Below are positions 7,500-15,457 of a stretch of 35,408 nt of DNA, piece by piece; within the stretch, counting starts at the first letter, position 1; every line of letters starts with the position of its first letter. Made by a program: the position numbers and the translations under genes. A model generated the notes under the pieces. It saw nothing but the letters and a program-made list of their open reading frames with translations. It made no database searches and was not told where the DNA came from. The DNA lies in assembly GCA_031292615.1 (NCBI GenBank), contig JARLGT010000015.1, positions 1-35,408 of the forward strand. Direction: 5' to 3'. The stretch comes from Coriobacteriia bacterium (GTDB lineage Bacteria > Actinomycetota > Coriobacteriia > Anaerosomatales > JAAXUF01).

Positions 7500-8135
7500 C
7501 TATGGGACCAGGGTCTGGAAATGCGACGTGTCGCTCCAGACCTCGGTGGTCGTGGGGCCCTCGAAGTAGATGCCGGTGTTCGTCACGTGGATACGGTACG
7601 AGACGCCGTCGGGGCTCTGGAACTCGAAGCCGCCGCCATCGTGACTAACGGCCGTGAGCCCGGCGCCTGCGGGCCCAGTGGCGCCCACCGAGCCGGCCGG
7701 ACCAGTCGCTCCGATGGAGCCAGCCGGACCAGTCGCTCCGATGGAACCCTTAGGACCCTGCGGCCCCTCCGGGCCGGTTGCGCCGTCCGCGCCTGCTGCA
7801 CCATCGGCGCCATTCGCGCCGTCCGCGCCAGCCGCACCGTCGAGGCCGTCGGCCCCGGCCGCGCCTGCCGCCGCACCGGTCGCGGCGGATGCGTCAGTCG
7901 TCGCCGAGGCATCGGATGCCGTCAAGTCGGGGCTCCCCATTATCACTTGAAGTCCAGCAGAGCTGATGGTCGCCGAGGGAGCGGCACTCACGTGCGCCGA
8001 ACCCGACTTGCTCGGCACCTTGGAGCGCGAGTAGAGATATGCTCCAGTGCCAGCTCCGATCGCCAGTACCACGACCAGAACGACGAAGGTTGTCGATCTG
8101 AGAAACTTGCCGAAGAGCCCCATGAAATGACTCAC
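7500..8135 (-). CDS. Membrane-anchored collagen-like repeat protein
   Basis: This 211-residue protein has a short cytoplasmic start, one transmembrane helix (about residues 13-33) and a Ser/Ala-rich linker. It then has about 23 uninterrupted Gly-X-Y triplets, including GPEGPQGPKG and three near-identical GSIGATGPA units, and a 50-residue C-terminal cap. The triplets define a collagen triple-helix repeat, so a trimeric stalk held by an N-terminal anchor is expected. The cap (SHDGGGFEFQSPDGVSYRIHVTNTG) may act as trimerisation or binding head. The GTG at 8135 is preferred because an AAGGAAAG site lies about 8 bases upstream; TTG at 8138 and ATG at 8120 are alternatives. It is followed at once by the lipoprotein gene. 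Confidence 0.8.
   Translation of the reverse strand: MSHFMGLFGKFLRSTTFVVLVVVLAIGAGTGAYLYSRSKVPSKSGSAHVSAAPSATISSAGLQVIMGSPDLTASDASATTDASAATGAAAGAAGADGLDGAAGADGANGADGAAGADGATGPEGPQGPKGSIGATGPAGSIGATGPAGSVGATGPAGAGLTAVSHDGGGFEFQSPDGVSYRIHVTNTGIYFEGPTTTEVWSDTSHFQTLVP
7696..7749 (-). repeat. 27-base tandem repeat inside the collagen-like gene
   Basis: Two copies of a 27-base unit stand in tandem; the first 23 bases are identical (7696-7718 and 7723-7745). Each encodes nine residues, three Gly-X-Y triplets. A third diverged copy lies at about 7669-7695. Near-identity at DNA level suggests recent slippage or duplication, so stalk length may vary between strains. Confidence 0.75.
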
Positions 8136-8138
8136 CAA

Positions 8139-8459
8139 TCGCTTTCCTTGAATAGCGGGACCAACCGTTTCGGGTCGAACCTACCTCACGAGGCGTGTCT
8201 TGGGGCGTCAGTTCTCTAGTGTTTGCATCGAGTTTGCGAGCCTGCAACGCAGCGCATCACAGGCTCGCGTTAGGAGCTTGTGACTTCATTGTCAACTGTC
8301 GAAAAGCCCCGTTCCAATGTGACATGGACATGGGCAGACTCCGCAGTAAGGGCGCACCCCCGCCGCGTCCACGCAAGCTAGCTGGTGTCTCGTAGCCGGT
8401 CTCGGCAGCGCAGCCGAGCCTCATCGCAGCCGACACATACCGACTCCGAGGAGGCCACG
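8139..8459. other. Gene-free divergent interval with two inverted repeats
   Basis: This 320-base gap separates the minus-strand collagen-like gene from a plus-strand small gene. It contains a 9-bp inverted repeat (8236-8244 with 8260-8268) and a small perfect hairpin (8401-8406 with 8413-8418) in the leader of the small gene. A weak plus-strand promoter candidate is TTGTCA at 8289-8294 with TCCAAT at 8313-8318. No further coding potential is convincing. Confidence 0.5.
8236..8268. repeat. 9-bp perfect inverted repeat in a divergent promoter region
   Basis: Arms GCGAGCCTG (8236-8244) and CAGGCTCGC (8260-8268) are separated by 15 bases. It lies between two diverging genes, about 100 bases from one start and 190 from the other, so it could be a regulator-binding site or a hairpin. 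Neither reading can be decided by eye. Confidence 0.45.
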
Positions 8460-8687
8460 ATGGACGACATCTGCAGCTGGTTCGAGGTCATTCGCTCGCT
8501 GCTCCCCCAGCGATACGAGATGCGCATCGTCTGGGAGCGCGACGCAATCCTAGTCGCCGATCCCGATCGAGACAGCATGATATGGCTGTCGACGGCGGCG
8601 CTGGCCAACCGGACGCCCACCCAAGTCGTTGAGTCGATTCGCGAGACTCTACGCGTCTACCCTCGGCATGGCGCGCGGGTAGCGTAG
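8460..8687 (+). CDS. Small conserved-looking cytoplasmic protein, function unknown
   Basis: A 75-residue protein with no signal or membrane segment and no motif I recognise. The ATG at 8460 is strongly supported by a GAGGAGG ribosome site 5 bases upstream. An in-frame extension to 8385 would be Arg/Ser-rich and is unlikely to be translated. The protein is well structured in composition, with alternating strands (YEMRIVWERDAILVADPDRDSMIWLS) and a closing helix. It stands alone, divergent from the collagen-like gene and convergent with the methyltransferase gene, 25 bases away. Confidence 0.65.
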   Translation: MDDICSWFEVIRSLLPQRYEMRIVWERDAILVADPDRDSMIWLSTAALANRTPTQVVESIRETLRVYPRHGARVA

Positions 8688-8712
8688 GGACTGCTGTGGC
8701 GCCGCGCGCTTG

Positions 8713-9546
8713 CTATCGCTTGCGCGCCACGGCAAGCAGACTCTCGTCGGCTGTGGTCAGCTCGTGTCGGTCGTGGCCGCCGAACAGCTCGACACGCTCG
8801 AAGCCCGCGGCCTTCAGCTCGGCGGTCAACGTCGCGGCGGTGATGATCGTGTGCGCCGAGCGGTGCGACGCGATCGTCCACTCGCCCGCGTGGTCGCGCA
8901 CCAGTGTGGCGAAGTCCAAGCCGAGGAACTCGCCGCCCTCGGCTGGGTAGTCGATGACGCGCAGGAAGACGCGCGTGCCTTCGGGCACCTCGCGAATGAC
9001 GGGCATGATCGCGCGCTGCTTGCTGGCAAGCAGCCGGTCGTGATTGAGCAGGTGAAGCACGAGCGCCCCGCCCGGTCTCAGCGCCGCCGAGAAGTCCGCG
9101 AGTGCGTCTCGAAGTCCCGCGACTCCCTTCACGTGCGGCAGCGCGTTCCCAGTGCATGTGAGCGCATCGGCACCCCCGAGCCCAAGCCCGGCCAGGTCGC
9201 CGAAGCCGCCACGCAACAGCCTAAGCTCGCCGCTGGCCTGCTCGATGCGCCCCGCTGCGGCTGCGATGTTGGCCTCGGCGGCGGCGAGCATCGCGTCGTC
9301 GGGGTCGACGGCGTCGACGGCCATCCCCCAGCACGCGAAGGCGACCGAGTGCCGAGCGCTACCGGCGCCGACATCGATCACGCTCTTGGCGCCTACCTCG
9401 TCAAAGATGGCCTTGAAGAACGGCAGCTCGCGGGCGAGCCGCGCGTCCCAGTTCACGAACGTGTCGTAGTCGCTGACCAGCGCGCGGCGCAACTCGCTCG
9501 CGACCTGGGCGCCTTCGCTCGCGCGCTCGGGGTTCTCGGCGGACAT
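8713..9546 (-). CDS. Class I SAM-dependent methyltransferase
   Basis: A 277-residue soluble protein with a Rossmann-type methyltransferase core. Motif I is VIDVGAGSAR (56-65), the acidic residue after strand 2 is in VDAVDPD (about 78-84), and a motif IV/post-motif region appears around ADALTCTGNALPHV. The strand ALRPGGALVLHLLNHDRLL is typical of small-molecule methyltransferases of the Methyltransf_11/25 type. The substrate cannot be inferred. It starts only 3 bases after the stop of the amidohydrolase gene, so the two are co-expressed and may act on related metabolites. Confidence 0.85.
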   Translation of the reverse strand: MSAENPERASEGAQVASELRRALVSDYDTFVNWDARLARELPFFKAIFDEVGAKSVIDVGAGSARHSVAFACWGMAVDAVDPDDAMLAAAEANIAAAAGRIEQASGELRLLRGGFGDLAGLGLGGADALTCTGNALPHVKGVAGLRDALADFSAALRPGGALVLHLLNHDRLLASKQRAIMPVIREVPEGTRVFLRVIDYPAEGGEFLGLDFATLVRDHAGEWTIASHRSAHTIITAATLTAELKAAGFERVELFGGHDRHELTTADESLLAVARKR

Positions 9547-9549
9547 GAG

Positions 9550-10494
9550 CTACTCGCTTCCGTCGGGGAACAGCGGCTCGTCGAGGCGGAAGATTCGCGA
9601 GGCGTTGCCGCGCAAGATCAGATCGCGGTCTGTGTCCGAGAGACCCATCTCCTCGAGAACTCTCTGCTGCATGAAGCGGATCCAGTGGCGGTACGGCGCC
9701 GTGGTTCCCGAGTCCGTGCCGAAGAGCACTCGCTCCGGTCCCAGAGCCATGATCGCGCGCTCGAAGACCTCCGGCAGCGTCATCTTGGGGACGTAGTAGT
9801 CCATCCAGTTGTTGGTGCCGCTCGTGTCGACGCACACGTTCTTGCACTGGTAGGCCAGGCGCAGGACGGAGTCCAGCCAGCCGGCGCCGAAGTGGGCGAT
9901 CACGAACTTCAGCTCGGGGAAGTCGCGCGAGACGGGCGAGAGATCGAGCGGGTCGGCGAAGTTCAGATCGCCGGTAGGATCAACCGTGACGCCGTAGTGA
10001 ACGATGATGTTGGCGTTCAGCTCGTTGGCCTTCTCGAAGAACGGCCGGCACTTGGGGTCGCTCAACTTGAAGCAGCGGTTGACCGGATAGAGCTTGACGC
10101 CCCGGAACCCTGCCGCCATCTCGCGCTCGAGCAGCTCGGGGCTTCGTGGGTCGCGCGGATCGACGTTGCACAGCGCGTGCACGTGGCCATTGGCCTCGCG
10201 GATGAAGTCGCGCATGAACTGCGAATCCGGCATGACCGAGACGATGAGCGCCTTGGCGACGTTGGCCGCAGCGAGGCGATCGACGTACCAGGTCGCCATC
10301 TCGTCGGCTGGCATGTCGGGCAGGGACTCATTGGCGCGGCGGCCCCACTTGCCCTCTTTGAGCGCCTGCTTGAAGCGCTTGGGGGTCTCGGGGCGCTCGG
10401 CCATCTCCTTGAGAAGTGGCAGCGAAAAGAGGTGGACGTGCGTGTCGATCACGTCACCGGGCTTGGTGGGCTTGGCGGCAGCTATTCTCGGCAT
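9550..10494 (-). CDS. Amidohydrolase-family metal-dependent hydrolase (Amidohydro_2 type)
   Basis: A 314-residue TIM-barrel hydrolase. The metal-binding HxH motif is DTHVHL (His19, His21). Further conserved positions are the histidine in VHYGV, the histidine in IAHFGAGW and the aspartate in LFGTDSG near the C-terminus. This pattern belongs to the PF04909 group, which includes decarboxylases and lactone or amide hydrolases; the substrate is unknown. ATG 10494 was chosen because an AAGGAG site lies 7 bases upstream and the family fold starts directly after. An extension to 10545 lacks support. The gene is followed at 3 bases by the methyltransferase gene. Confidence 0.87.
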   Translation of the reverse strand: MPRIAAAKPTKPGDVIDTHVHLFSLPLLKEMAERPETPKRFKQALKEGKWGRRANESLPDMPADEMATWYVDRLAAANVAKALIVSVMPDSQFMRDFIREANGHVHALCNVDPRDPRSPELLEREMAAGFRGVKLYPVNRCFKLSDPKCRPFFEKANELNANIIVHYGVTVDPTGDLNFADPLDLSPVSRDFPELKFVIAHFGAGWLDSVLRLAYQCKNVCVDTSGTNNWMDYYVPKMTLPEVFERAIMALGPERVLFGTDSGTTAPYRHWIRFMQQRVLEEMGLSDTDRDLILRGNASRIFRLDEPLFPDGSE

Positions 10495-10552
10495 GAAGTG
10501 GCTCCTTGGAGCGGGTGAATGACGTTGGGCTGTGCTTGGGCGCAATGGAATG

Positions 10553-10581
10553 AGTATAGCCAGACCAGCCCGATTCGATTC
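10553..10581 (-). promoter_or_regulatory. Candidate promoter of the amidohydrolase-methyltransferase operon
   Basis: On the minus strand a good -10 hexamer TATACT lies at 10558-10553, about 60 bases upstream of the ATG. The -35 region at 17-bp spacing (GAATCG) is poor. The position between two genes and the match of the -10 make it plausible. Confidence 0.35.
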
Positions 10582-10610
10582 GCGTCATCGGACACAAGCC
10601 TCACGAGCAG

Positions 10611-11945
10611 CTAGGCGCTCTCCCCCGCGTCGTCGCCTGCCTCTACTCGCGGCGTCGGTGCCGGCGCCATGACTCGAATGCGCTGAATCCGCCGGCGGCG
10701 CATGGCCTGCACGCGGAACTCGTAGCCGCGACGGCTCGTCGACTCGCCGGGGCACGGTATGTGGCCGAGTCGCGCCAGCATCCAACCGGCCACCGTCTCG
10801 TACTCGTCGGACTCCTCCACCGGTAGGCCGCGCTCGATGGCTTCCTCGATGGCGAGGCGCCCGTCGAGCACCCACTCACGCTCCGAGATCCTCTGGATGT
10901 ACTTGTGCTCGCGGTCGAACTCGTCGGCGATCTCGCCAACGATCTCTTCCACGATGTCCTCGAGCGTGACCAGCCCGGCCGTGCCACCGTATTCGTCGAC
11001 CACGATGGCAATCTGGTTGTGCAGCGTTCGCATCTCGGAGAGCAGCGGCAAGATCCCCTTGGTCTCGGGGACGAAGACCGGCTCGCGCATGTGCTCGGAG
11101 ATGAGTTCCTCGCCCCCGCCTTTGGACAGCGGACCGACCAAATCCTTGAGCAACGCGATGCCCACGACAGTGTCGTGGTCGCCGTGGTAGATCGGCAGTC
11201 TGGAGAAGCCGGTGCCCTGCAGAATCTCGGCAGTGCGCGACACGGTTGCGGTGTCCTCGGCAAGCATCATGTCGACGCGGGGCACCATTACCTCACGCGC
11301 CATGGTGTCGCCGAGCTCGAAGATCTCGTGGATCATGCGCTTCTCTTCGTCGAGCAGCGTGCCTTGCTCCGTGACGAGGAGCTTGATCTCCTCCTCCGAG
11401 ACCCCCGGCCGTCCGCCCGTGCCCTTGATGCCGATGAGGCGCGAGACGGCGTTGGTCGAGACGGTCAGCAGCCAGACGAGGGGGGCGGCGGCGCGCTCGA
11501 GCCACAACACCGGGCCGGCGACAGCGATCGCGACGCTTTCGGCGCGCTGGAGCCCAAGGCGCTTGGGGACGAGCTCGCCCAGCACCAAGGTGACGTAGCT
11601 GATAACTAGCGTGACCAGCAAGACCGCGAGTCCAGGCGCCACGCGTGCGAGTATCGGATAGCCCAGCGACTTGAGCCACGCCGCGACGGGCACCGCGAGC
11701 GAGACGGCACCGGCCGATGCGGCCAGAAAGCCAATGACGGTGATGCCGATCTGGATGGTGGAGAGCAGCCTGGTGGGATCCTCCATCAGCTTTATGGCGG
11801 TCCCGGCGCCCTTCGAGCCCTCTTCGGCTCGCTGGCGCAAGAGGGTGCGGCGGGCGCTGATGAGGGCAATCTCTGCGGCCGCGAAGTAGCTTTCGATGCC
11901 GATGAGCACCAAGATAAGAACGACTTGAACGCCGACGCTGATCAT
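10611..11945 (-). CDS. Hemolysin-family / CNNM-CorC type transport protein with CBS pair
   Basis: A 444-residue membrane protein with the CNNM/TlyC architecture. An N-terminal DUF21 membrane domain (about residues 1-190, opening IGIESYFAAAEIALISARR) is followed by two CBS motifs (about 205-330, with VPRVDMMLAEDT and VVDEYGGTAGLVTLEDIVEEIVGE). A C-terminal CorC_HlyC domain lies at about 350-430. CNNM proteins are linked to magnesium efflux or other divalent transport; the hemolysin label is historical. A short Pro/Glu tail ends the protein. The ATG at 11945 is close to an AGGG site. The neighbours suggest no specific partner. Confidence 0.88.
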   Translation of the reverse strand: MISVGVQVVLILVLIGIESYFAAAEIALISARRTLLRQRAEEGSKGAGTAIKLMEDPTRLLSTIQIGITVIGFLAASAGAVSLAVPVAAWLKSLGYPILARVAPGLAVLLVTLVISYVTLVLGELVPKRLGLQRAESVAIAVAGPVLWLERAAAPLVWLLTVSTNAVSRLIGIKGTGGRPGVSEEEIKLLVTEQGTLLDEEKRMIHEIFELGDTMAREVMVPRVDMMLAEDTATVSRTAEILQGTGFSRLPIYHGDHDTVVGIALLKDLVGPLSKGGGEELISEHMREPVFVPETKGILPLLSEMRTLHNQIAIVVDEYGGTAGLVTLEDIVEEIVGEIADEFDREHKYIQRISEREWVLDGRLAIEEAIERGLPVEESDEYETVAGWMLARLGHIPCPGESTSRRGYEFRVQAMRRRRIQRIRVMAPAPTPRVEAGDDAGESA

Positions 11946-12129
11946 GGCCCTAGAGTACCAGTAACCGAGCGTGCGAATCGGCAGGCGCGGAGTGCTGAGA
12001 GGTAACTACTTCCATTAGGCGCTCAACCACCGGCCCTCGTTGCCCGATAACAGGGAAGCGACACGTTCCCGCTGGTGGTTGCGGTGCGAGACGTGGGTCG
12101 CCAAGGAGCAACTTGCAGGGGGTTTCGAA

Positions 12130-14094
12130 GTGCCTGAGGGCAACGAGAAGAACAACGTAGATCAGGTCTTGCGAGCGCTCGTCTCGGCGAGTCGCTCGCT
12201 GCGCCTGTATCCGGCCGCAAGCCCGATCCCGCGCCAGTCGGTGGAGGCGGTTATCGCCGCGCTCGCCAACGTCTTCGAGCGGGGCGTCACGGCACTGCCC
12301 GTCTCGGTGGCGCGCGAGGGCTTCTCAAGCGGCGGCGAGTCCGTCGGCGTCGGCATGCCCGGCGGCGTCGAGCTGGCCGACGATCTGCGATCGCACGGCG
12401 TCTCGATGATCGAGTTCGAGAGCGCCGTGACCGGCGACGACCTTCTCACGATGCTCGTCACCCTTTCTCGGCACGCCGATGAGGTTCGGGCCGAGGGTGG
12501 CTTTAGCGAAGCGCTCGCAGCCGCTGGAGCACACAACATCAACGTCAGCGAGATACTGCTGACCGTCATCGACAGCCCGTCCAGCGAAGGCGAGCTGGGA
12601 AGCGGCATCGGCGATGGCGCGGCCGCTGAGCTCGCCGCCGACCCGGATAAGCTGGGAGCCTGGCTCACGAGCGTCGGCGCAGATCCGGGCGCGCTGAAGG
12701 GCGGCCTGCTCTCGATTTCAGGCTCGGTGGGCGCCGAGGGGACCGGCGAACTTGCCACGGCGATGTCGTCCGCCTTCCCCGGACAGCCGGTCGAAACCCG
12801 CGACGCACTTCTGGGGCTGGCGATGGAGGCCGGCCCGTTCCGCGACCTGATGGGCGAGATGCTTCGTCGCCAATCCGCCGCCGAGGTAGCCAGCTCGATT
12901 CTCGGCGGCACCTATGGCCGCAACATGCTCTCGCTTTCGACCGCGCTCACGTCGTTGCCGCTCGAACAGCTCGACGAAGCCGTGCAGGCTCAGATTCACG
13001 CGATGCTGCCCGAGCAGGGGCACACCGACAGCGAGTCGAAGTTCCTCGATCACATGATCGATGTCCGCCGCCGCAAGGAGGCTGAGCCCGCGCTTATCTC
13101 AGTCGACCACACCTACGCGGCCGTGGTGCAGGCCTCCACCATCAAGGCCAACGACATCGAGACTGCAAGCCGAGCAGTGCAAGCGTCCACCGGCGCTATC
13201 GATGCGGCAAGCGTCCGCACGATGTTCACGCTGCTCGATCAGGCGACAGACGCGGAGCACACGCATGCCAGCGCCGAGAGCCTCGTCAAGATGGTCCCGG
13301 GTCTCGTGTGCGGCGGCCAGATCGCTCTCGCCGACTACATCCTGGCCCAGCTCGCGGCACGCTCCGACCGCGTCAAGCTCGCAGAGCTCACGCCGGCCGC
13401 AGCCACCGCCGAGACGCTCGCCGCCCTCGTAAGCTACGCACTCCTCGACGCCGACAAGCGCGTCGTGGCCGAACGCATCATCCGCGCCCTGGGCGAACCA
13501 GCCGCTGCCCCGCTGGTCGCCGCAGCCGTCAACTCCAAGGGCCCCGGGCTGGCGTTTGCCGAGGGGCTGCTCGGCAAACGAATGATCGAGCCGCTCAACG
13601 CCGTGGCCTTCCAGGCGCAGTGGTTCCAGCTGTGCGACATCGTCGCGCGACTGGCCGCCGAGGGCGACGCTCGAAGCACCGCAACCGTCGAAGCACTCAT
13701 GCGTCGCCCCGAGGCGCCCGCGCGCAAGGAGATCGTCTCCGGGCTGACCACAGCGGGCGGACCCACCGCCGGCCGGCTGCTGGCCGAGATGGTGCGCGAC
13801 CCCAACGAGGAGGTCGCGCTCGCCGCAGCACAGGGACTCGCGAAGGCGCGCATCGCCGGAGCCGGCAGTGTCATATCGGCCCGGCTCTCCGAGCTCGACA
13901 TCGATCACGCCGACTACGAGCTGGCGCGCGAGTTCATCGGCGTGCTCGCTCGCATCCCGGACCCCGCCGCTGCCGAGACGCTCGACCGCCTGGCCTCGCG
14001 CCGCGCGATCATCAAGCGTGGGCACTTCAACGACATCCAGGCTGCAGTAGCCGCTGCGCAACAGCTGCGCGCACGCGAGGCGGTTAGCCGATGA
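12130..14094 (+). CDS. HEAT-like repeat protein with an N-terminal domain shared with the adjoining HD-GYP protein
   Basis: A large soluble protein (654 residues from GTG 12130). The GTG is preferred because a CAGGGGG site lies about 7 bases upstream; a TTG at 12040 is possible but its extra 30 residues look non-coding. Residues about 10-135 form an alpha/beta domain (SASRSLRLYPAASPIPRQSV, then strands, then a Leu-rich helix pair) that aligns by eye with the N-terminus of the next gene product. The rest is almost entirely helical and Ala/Leu-rich. Clear HEAT-like units occur near the C-terminus, such as RLLAEMVRDPNEEVALAAAQGLAKA, and these normally serve as a protein-binding scaffold. It overlaps the HD-GYP gene by 4 bases (ATGA), which implies translational coupling and a likely complex. 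Confidence 0.75.
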   Translation: MPEGNEKNNVDQVLRALVSASRSLRLYPAASPIPRQSVEAVIAALANVFERGVTALPVSVAREGFSSGGESVGVGMPGGVELADDLRSHGVSMIEFESAVTGDDLLTMLVTLSRHADEVRAEGGFSEALAAAGAHNINVSEILLTVIDSPSSEGELGSGIGDGAAAELAADPDKLGAWLTSVGADPGALKGGLLSISGSVGAEGTGELATAMSSAFPGQPVETRDALLGLAMEAGPFRDLMGEMLRRQSAAEVASSILGGTYGRNMLSLSTALTSLPLEQLDEAVQAQIHAMLPEQGHTDSESKFLDHMIDVRRRKEAEPALISVDHTYAAVVQASTIKANDIETASRAVQASTGAIDAASVRTMFTLLDQATDAEHTHASAESLVKMVPGLVCGGQIALADYILAQLAARSDRVKLAELTPAAATAETLAALVSYALLDADKRVVAERIIRALGEPAAAPLVAAAVNSKGPGLAFAEGLLGKRMIEPLNAVAFQAQWFQLCDIVARLAAEGDARSTATVEALMRRPEAPARKEIVSGLTTAGGPTAGRLLAEMVRDPNEEVALAAAQGLAKARIAGAGSVISARLSELDIDHADYELAREFIGVLARIPDPAAAETLDRLASRRAIIKRGHFNDIQAAVAAAQQLRAREAVSR

Positions 14095-15410
14095 CCGCCC
14101 ACGCCACAGACGTCGTCATCGGACTGGGTAGCGCGCGCAAGGCCGTTCAACTCTATCCGCCGGCGCATCCCGCGTTCGGCGAGGCGATGGACATGCTGAT
14201 TACGGCCGTCGACGGAGCGACCGCCGAGGGCCCCTTCGTGCTCAACCTGCACCTCGGTCGGCTCTACGACGGAAGCCTCGTCATTCCCGAGGACATCCAC
14301 GGTATCGACTCGGTCGCCGAGACCTTCGAGTCGCTCGGCATCGAGTCGCTGACGTTCTCACACGGCTTCTCGCAGACCGACGCGCAAGGCCTCATCGAGG
14401 TGCTCGCCCTGAAGTCGCGCCCCGGCCTCGACGTGATGGTCGAGCTCACCTCGCGCAACGTTCACGCCGTCACGGTGCAGTTCCTAGCCCGCGGCGACGA
14501 AAGCGAAGGCACTCCCCAAGAGCGCACCCGCCGAGAAGACCGCGCGATGCACTCGCGCCTCGTCAACACCGTGCGCAACATGTCCGCGCAGCTCACAGGC
14601 GGTGGCGTAGCCGATCTCTCGCAGACCACACCAATCGTAGAGGGCATGCTCGACCGCATGATGGAGGACCAGGCCGCCGTAATCGGAATGGCGACCATCA
14701 GGTCGAAAGACGAGCGGGTCTTGTATCACTCGCTGTCCGTGATGATCTACACGCTGGCGCTGGGCCAAGAGCTCAAGCTACCGGACGATGGTCTGCTGAG
14801 GCTGGCCACGGCAGCGCTACTGCACGACATCGGCAAGTCGGTTTTCGACGCCGACGACCCGATCCAGGCCGAGGTCAGCATCAAGCTGCATCCGCGTGTA
14901 GGTGCCGAGATCCTTCAGCGGCTGGTCTTGGACGACCCCGGACCTATGCTTGTCGCCTTCGAGCATCACATCGCGCCCGACGGGAGCGGCTTTCCCGAGC
15001 GCCCCGCCGACTACATCGCACACCCGTACAGCCGCATGGTGGCCGTCGCCGACCGCTACGAGAACCTCACCAACCCGCACACAGGAGTGCCGCCACTCAC
15101 CCCCGACCGCGCTGTCGTGCGCGTGCTGCAAGAGGCTGGCACGCTCCTCGACCCGTTCTTCGCGCGTGCGTTCGTGGCGGCGCTGGGGGTCTTCCCGATC
15201 GGCTGCGTCGTTCGGCTCTCCGACCAGACGGTCGGTGTGGTCTGCCGTCCCGGCGACGATCCCCTCGCGCCCGTGGTCAAGCTCACCTACGACGAACGCG
15301 GCATGGAGTTCAGCGAGGGGCCCGAGATAGACCTGGCGCAAGGCTTCGTTCGCATCGTCGAGATCGTTCCCGCCGAGGCGCTCAATCTCGAGGTCAGCGA
15401 CGCGCTCTAG
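14091..15410 (+). CDS. HD-GYP family phosphohydrolase with a novel-looking N-terminal domain
   Basis: A 439-residue protein. The N-terminal domain (about 1-130: GLGSARKAVQLYPPAHPAFG, LYDGSLVIPED, FESLGIESLTFSHGF) resembles that of the upstream HEAT-like protein. The C-terminal half is an HD-GYP domain with the complete metal set: His213, HD at 245-246 (LLHDIGK), His267 in LHP, the His pair 292-293, and Asp321 in VADRY. The GYP signature is changed: HHIAPDGSGFP, with Phe in place of Tyr and Ile-Ala-Pro where Glu is usual. HD-GYP enzymes hydrolyse cyclic di-GMP; with an altered motif, activity or ligand may differ. Its start overlaps the previous stop by 4 bases. Confidence 0.87.
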   Translation: MTAHATDVVIGLGSARKAVQLYPPAHPAFGEAMDMLITAVDGATAEGPFVLNLHLGRLYDGSLVIPEDIHGIDSVAETFESLGIESLTFSHGFSQTDAQGLIEVLALKSRPGLDVMVELTSRNVHAVTVQFLARGDESEGTPQERTRREDRAMHSRLVNTVRNMSAQLTGGGVADLSQTTPIVEGMLDRMMEDQAAVIGMATIRSKDERVLYHSLSVMIYTLALGQELKLPDDGLLRLATAALLHDIGKSVFDADDPIQAEVSIKLHPRVGAEILQRLVLDDPGPMLVAFEHHIAPDGSGFPERPADYIAHPYSRMVAVADRYENLTNPHTGVPPLTPDRAVVRVLQEAGTLLDPFFARAFVAALGVFPIGCVVRLSDQTVGVVCRPGDDPLAPVVKLTYDERGMEFSEGPEIDLAQGFVRIVEIVPAEALNLEVSDAL

Positions 15411-15422
15411 AGCGCACGCGAC

Positions 15423-15457
15423 AGCGCGCAACCGGCGGGAGGAGGGGCAAGCGCGCT
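15423..15457. terminator. Weak hairpin between converging genes
   Basis: A 7-bp inverted repeat (15423-15429 with 15451-15457) with a 21-base loop lies between the HD-GYP gene and the converging small regulator gene. It touches the stop codon of the latter. Without a T-run it is only a possible bidirectional terminator. Confidence 0.3.

Noticed and set aside
7654-7950. CRISPR-like or other repeat array suggested by repetitive sequence
   Set aside because: The repetition is 27-base and 9-base coding periodicity of Gly-X-Y triplets, with no spacers.
8710-10518. Plus-strand open frame of 602 codons
   Set aside because: It is antisense to the methyltransferase and amidohydrolase genes, both of which have intact catalytic motifs. 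Its composition is shadow-like.
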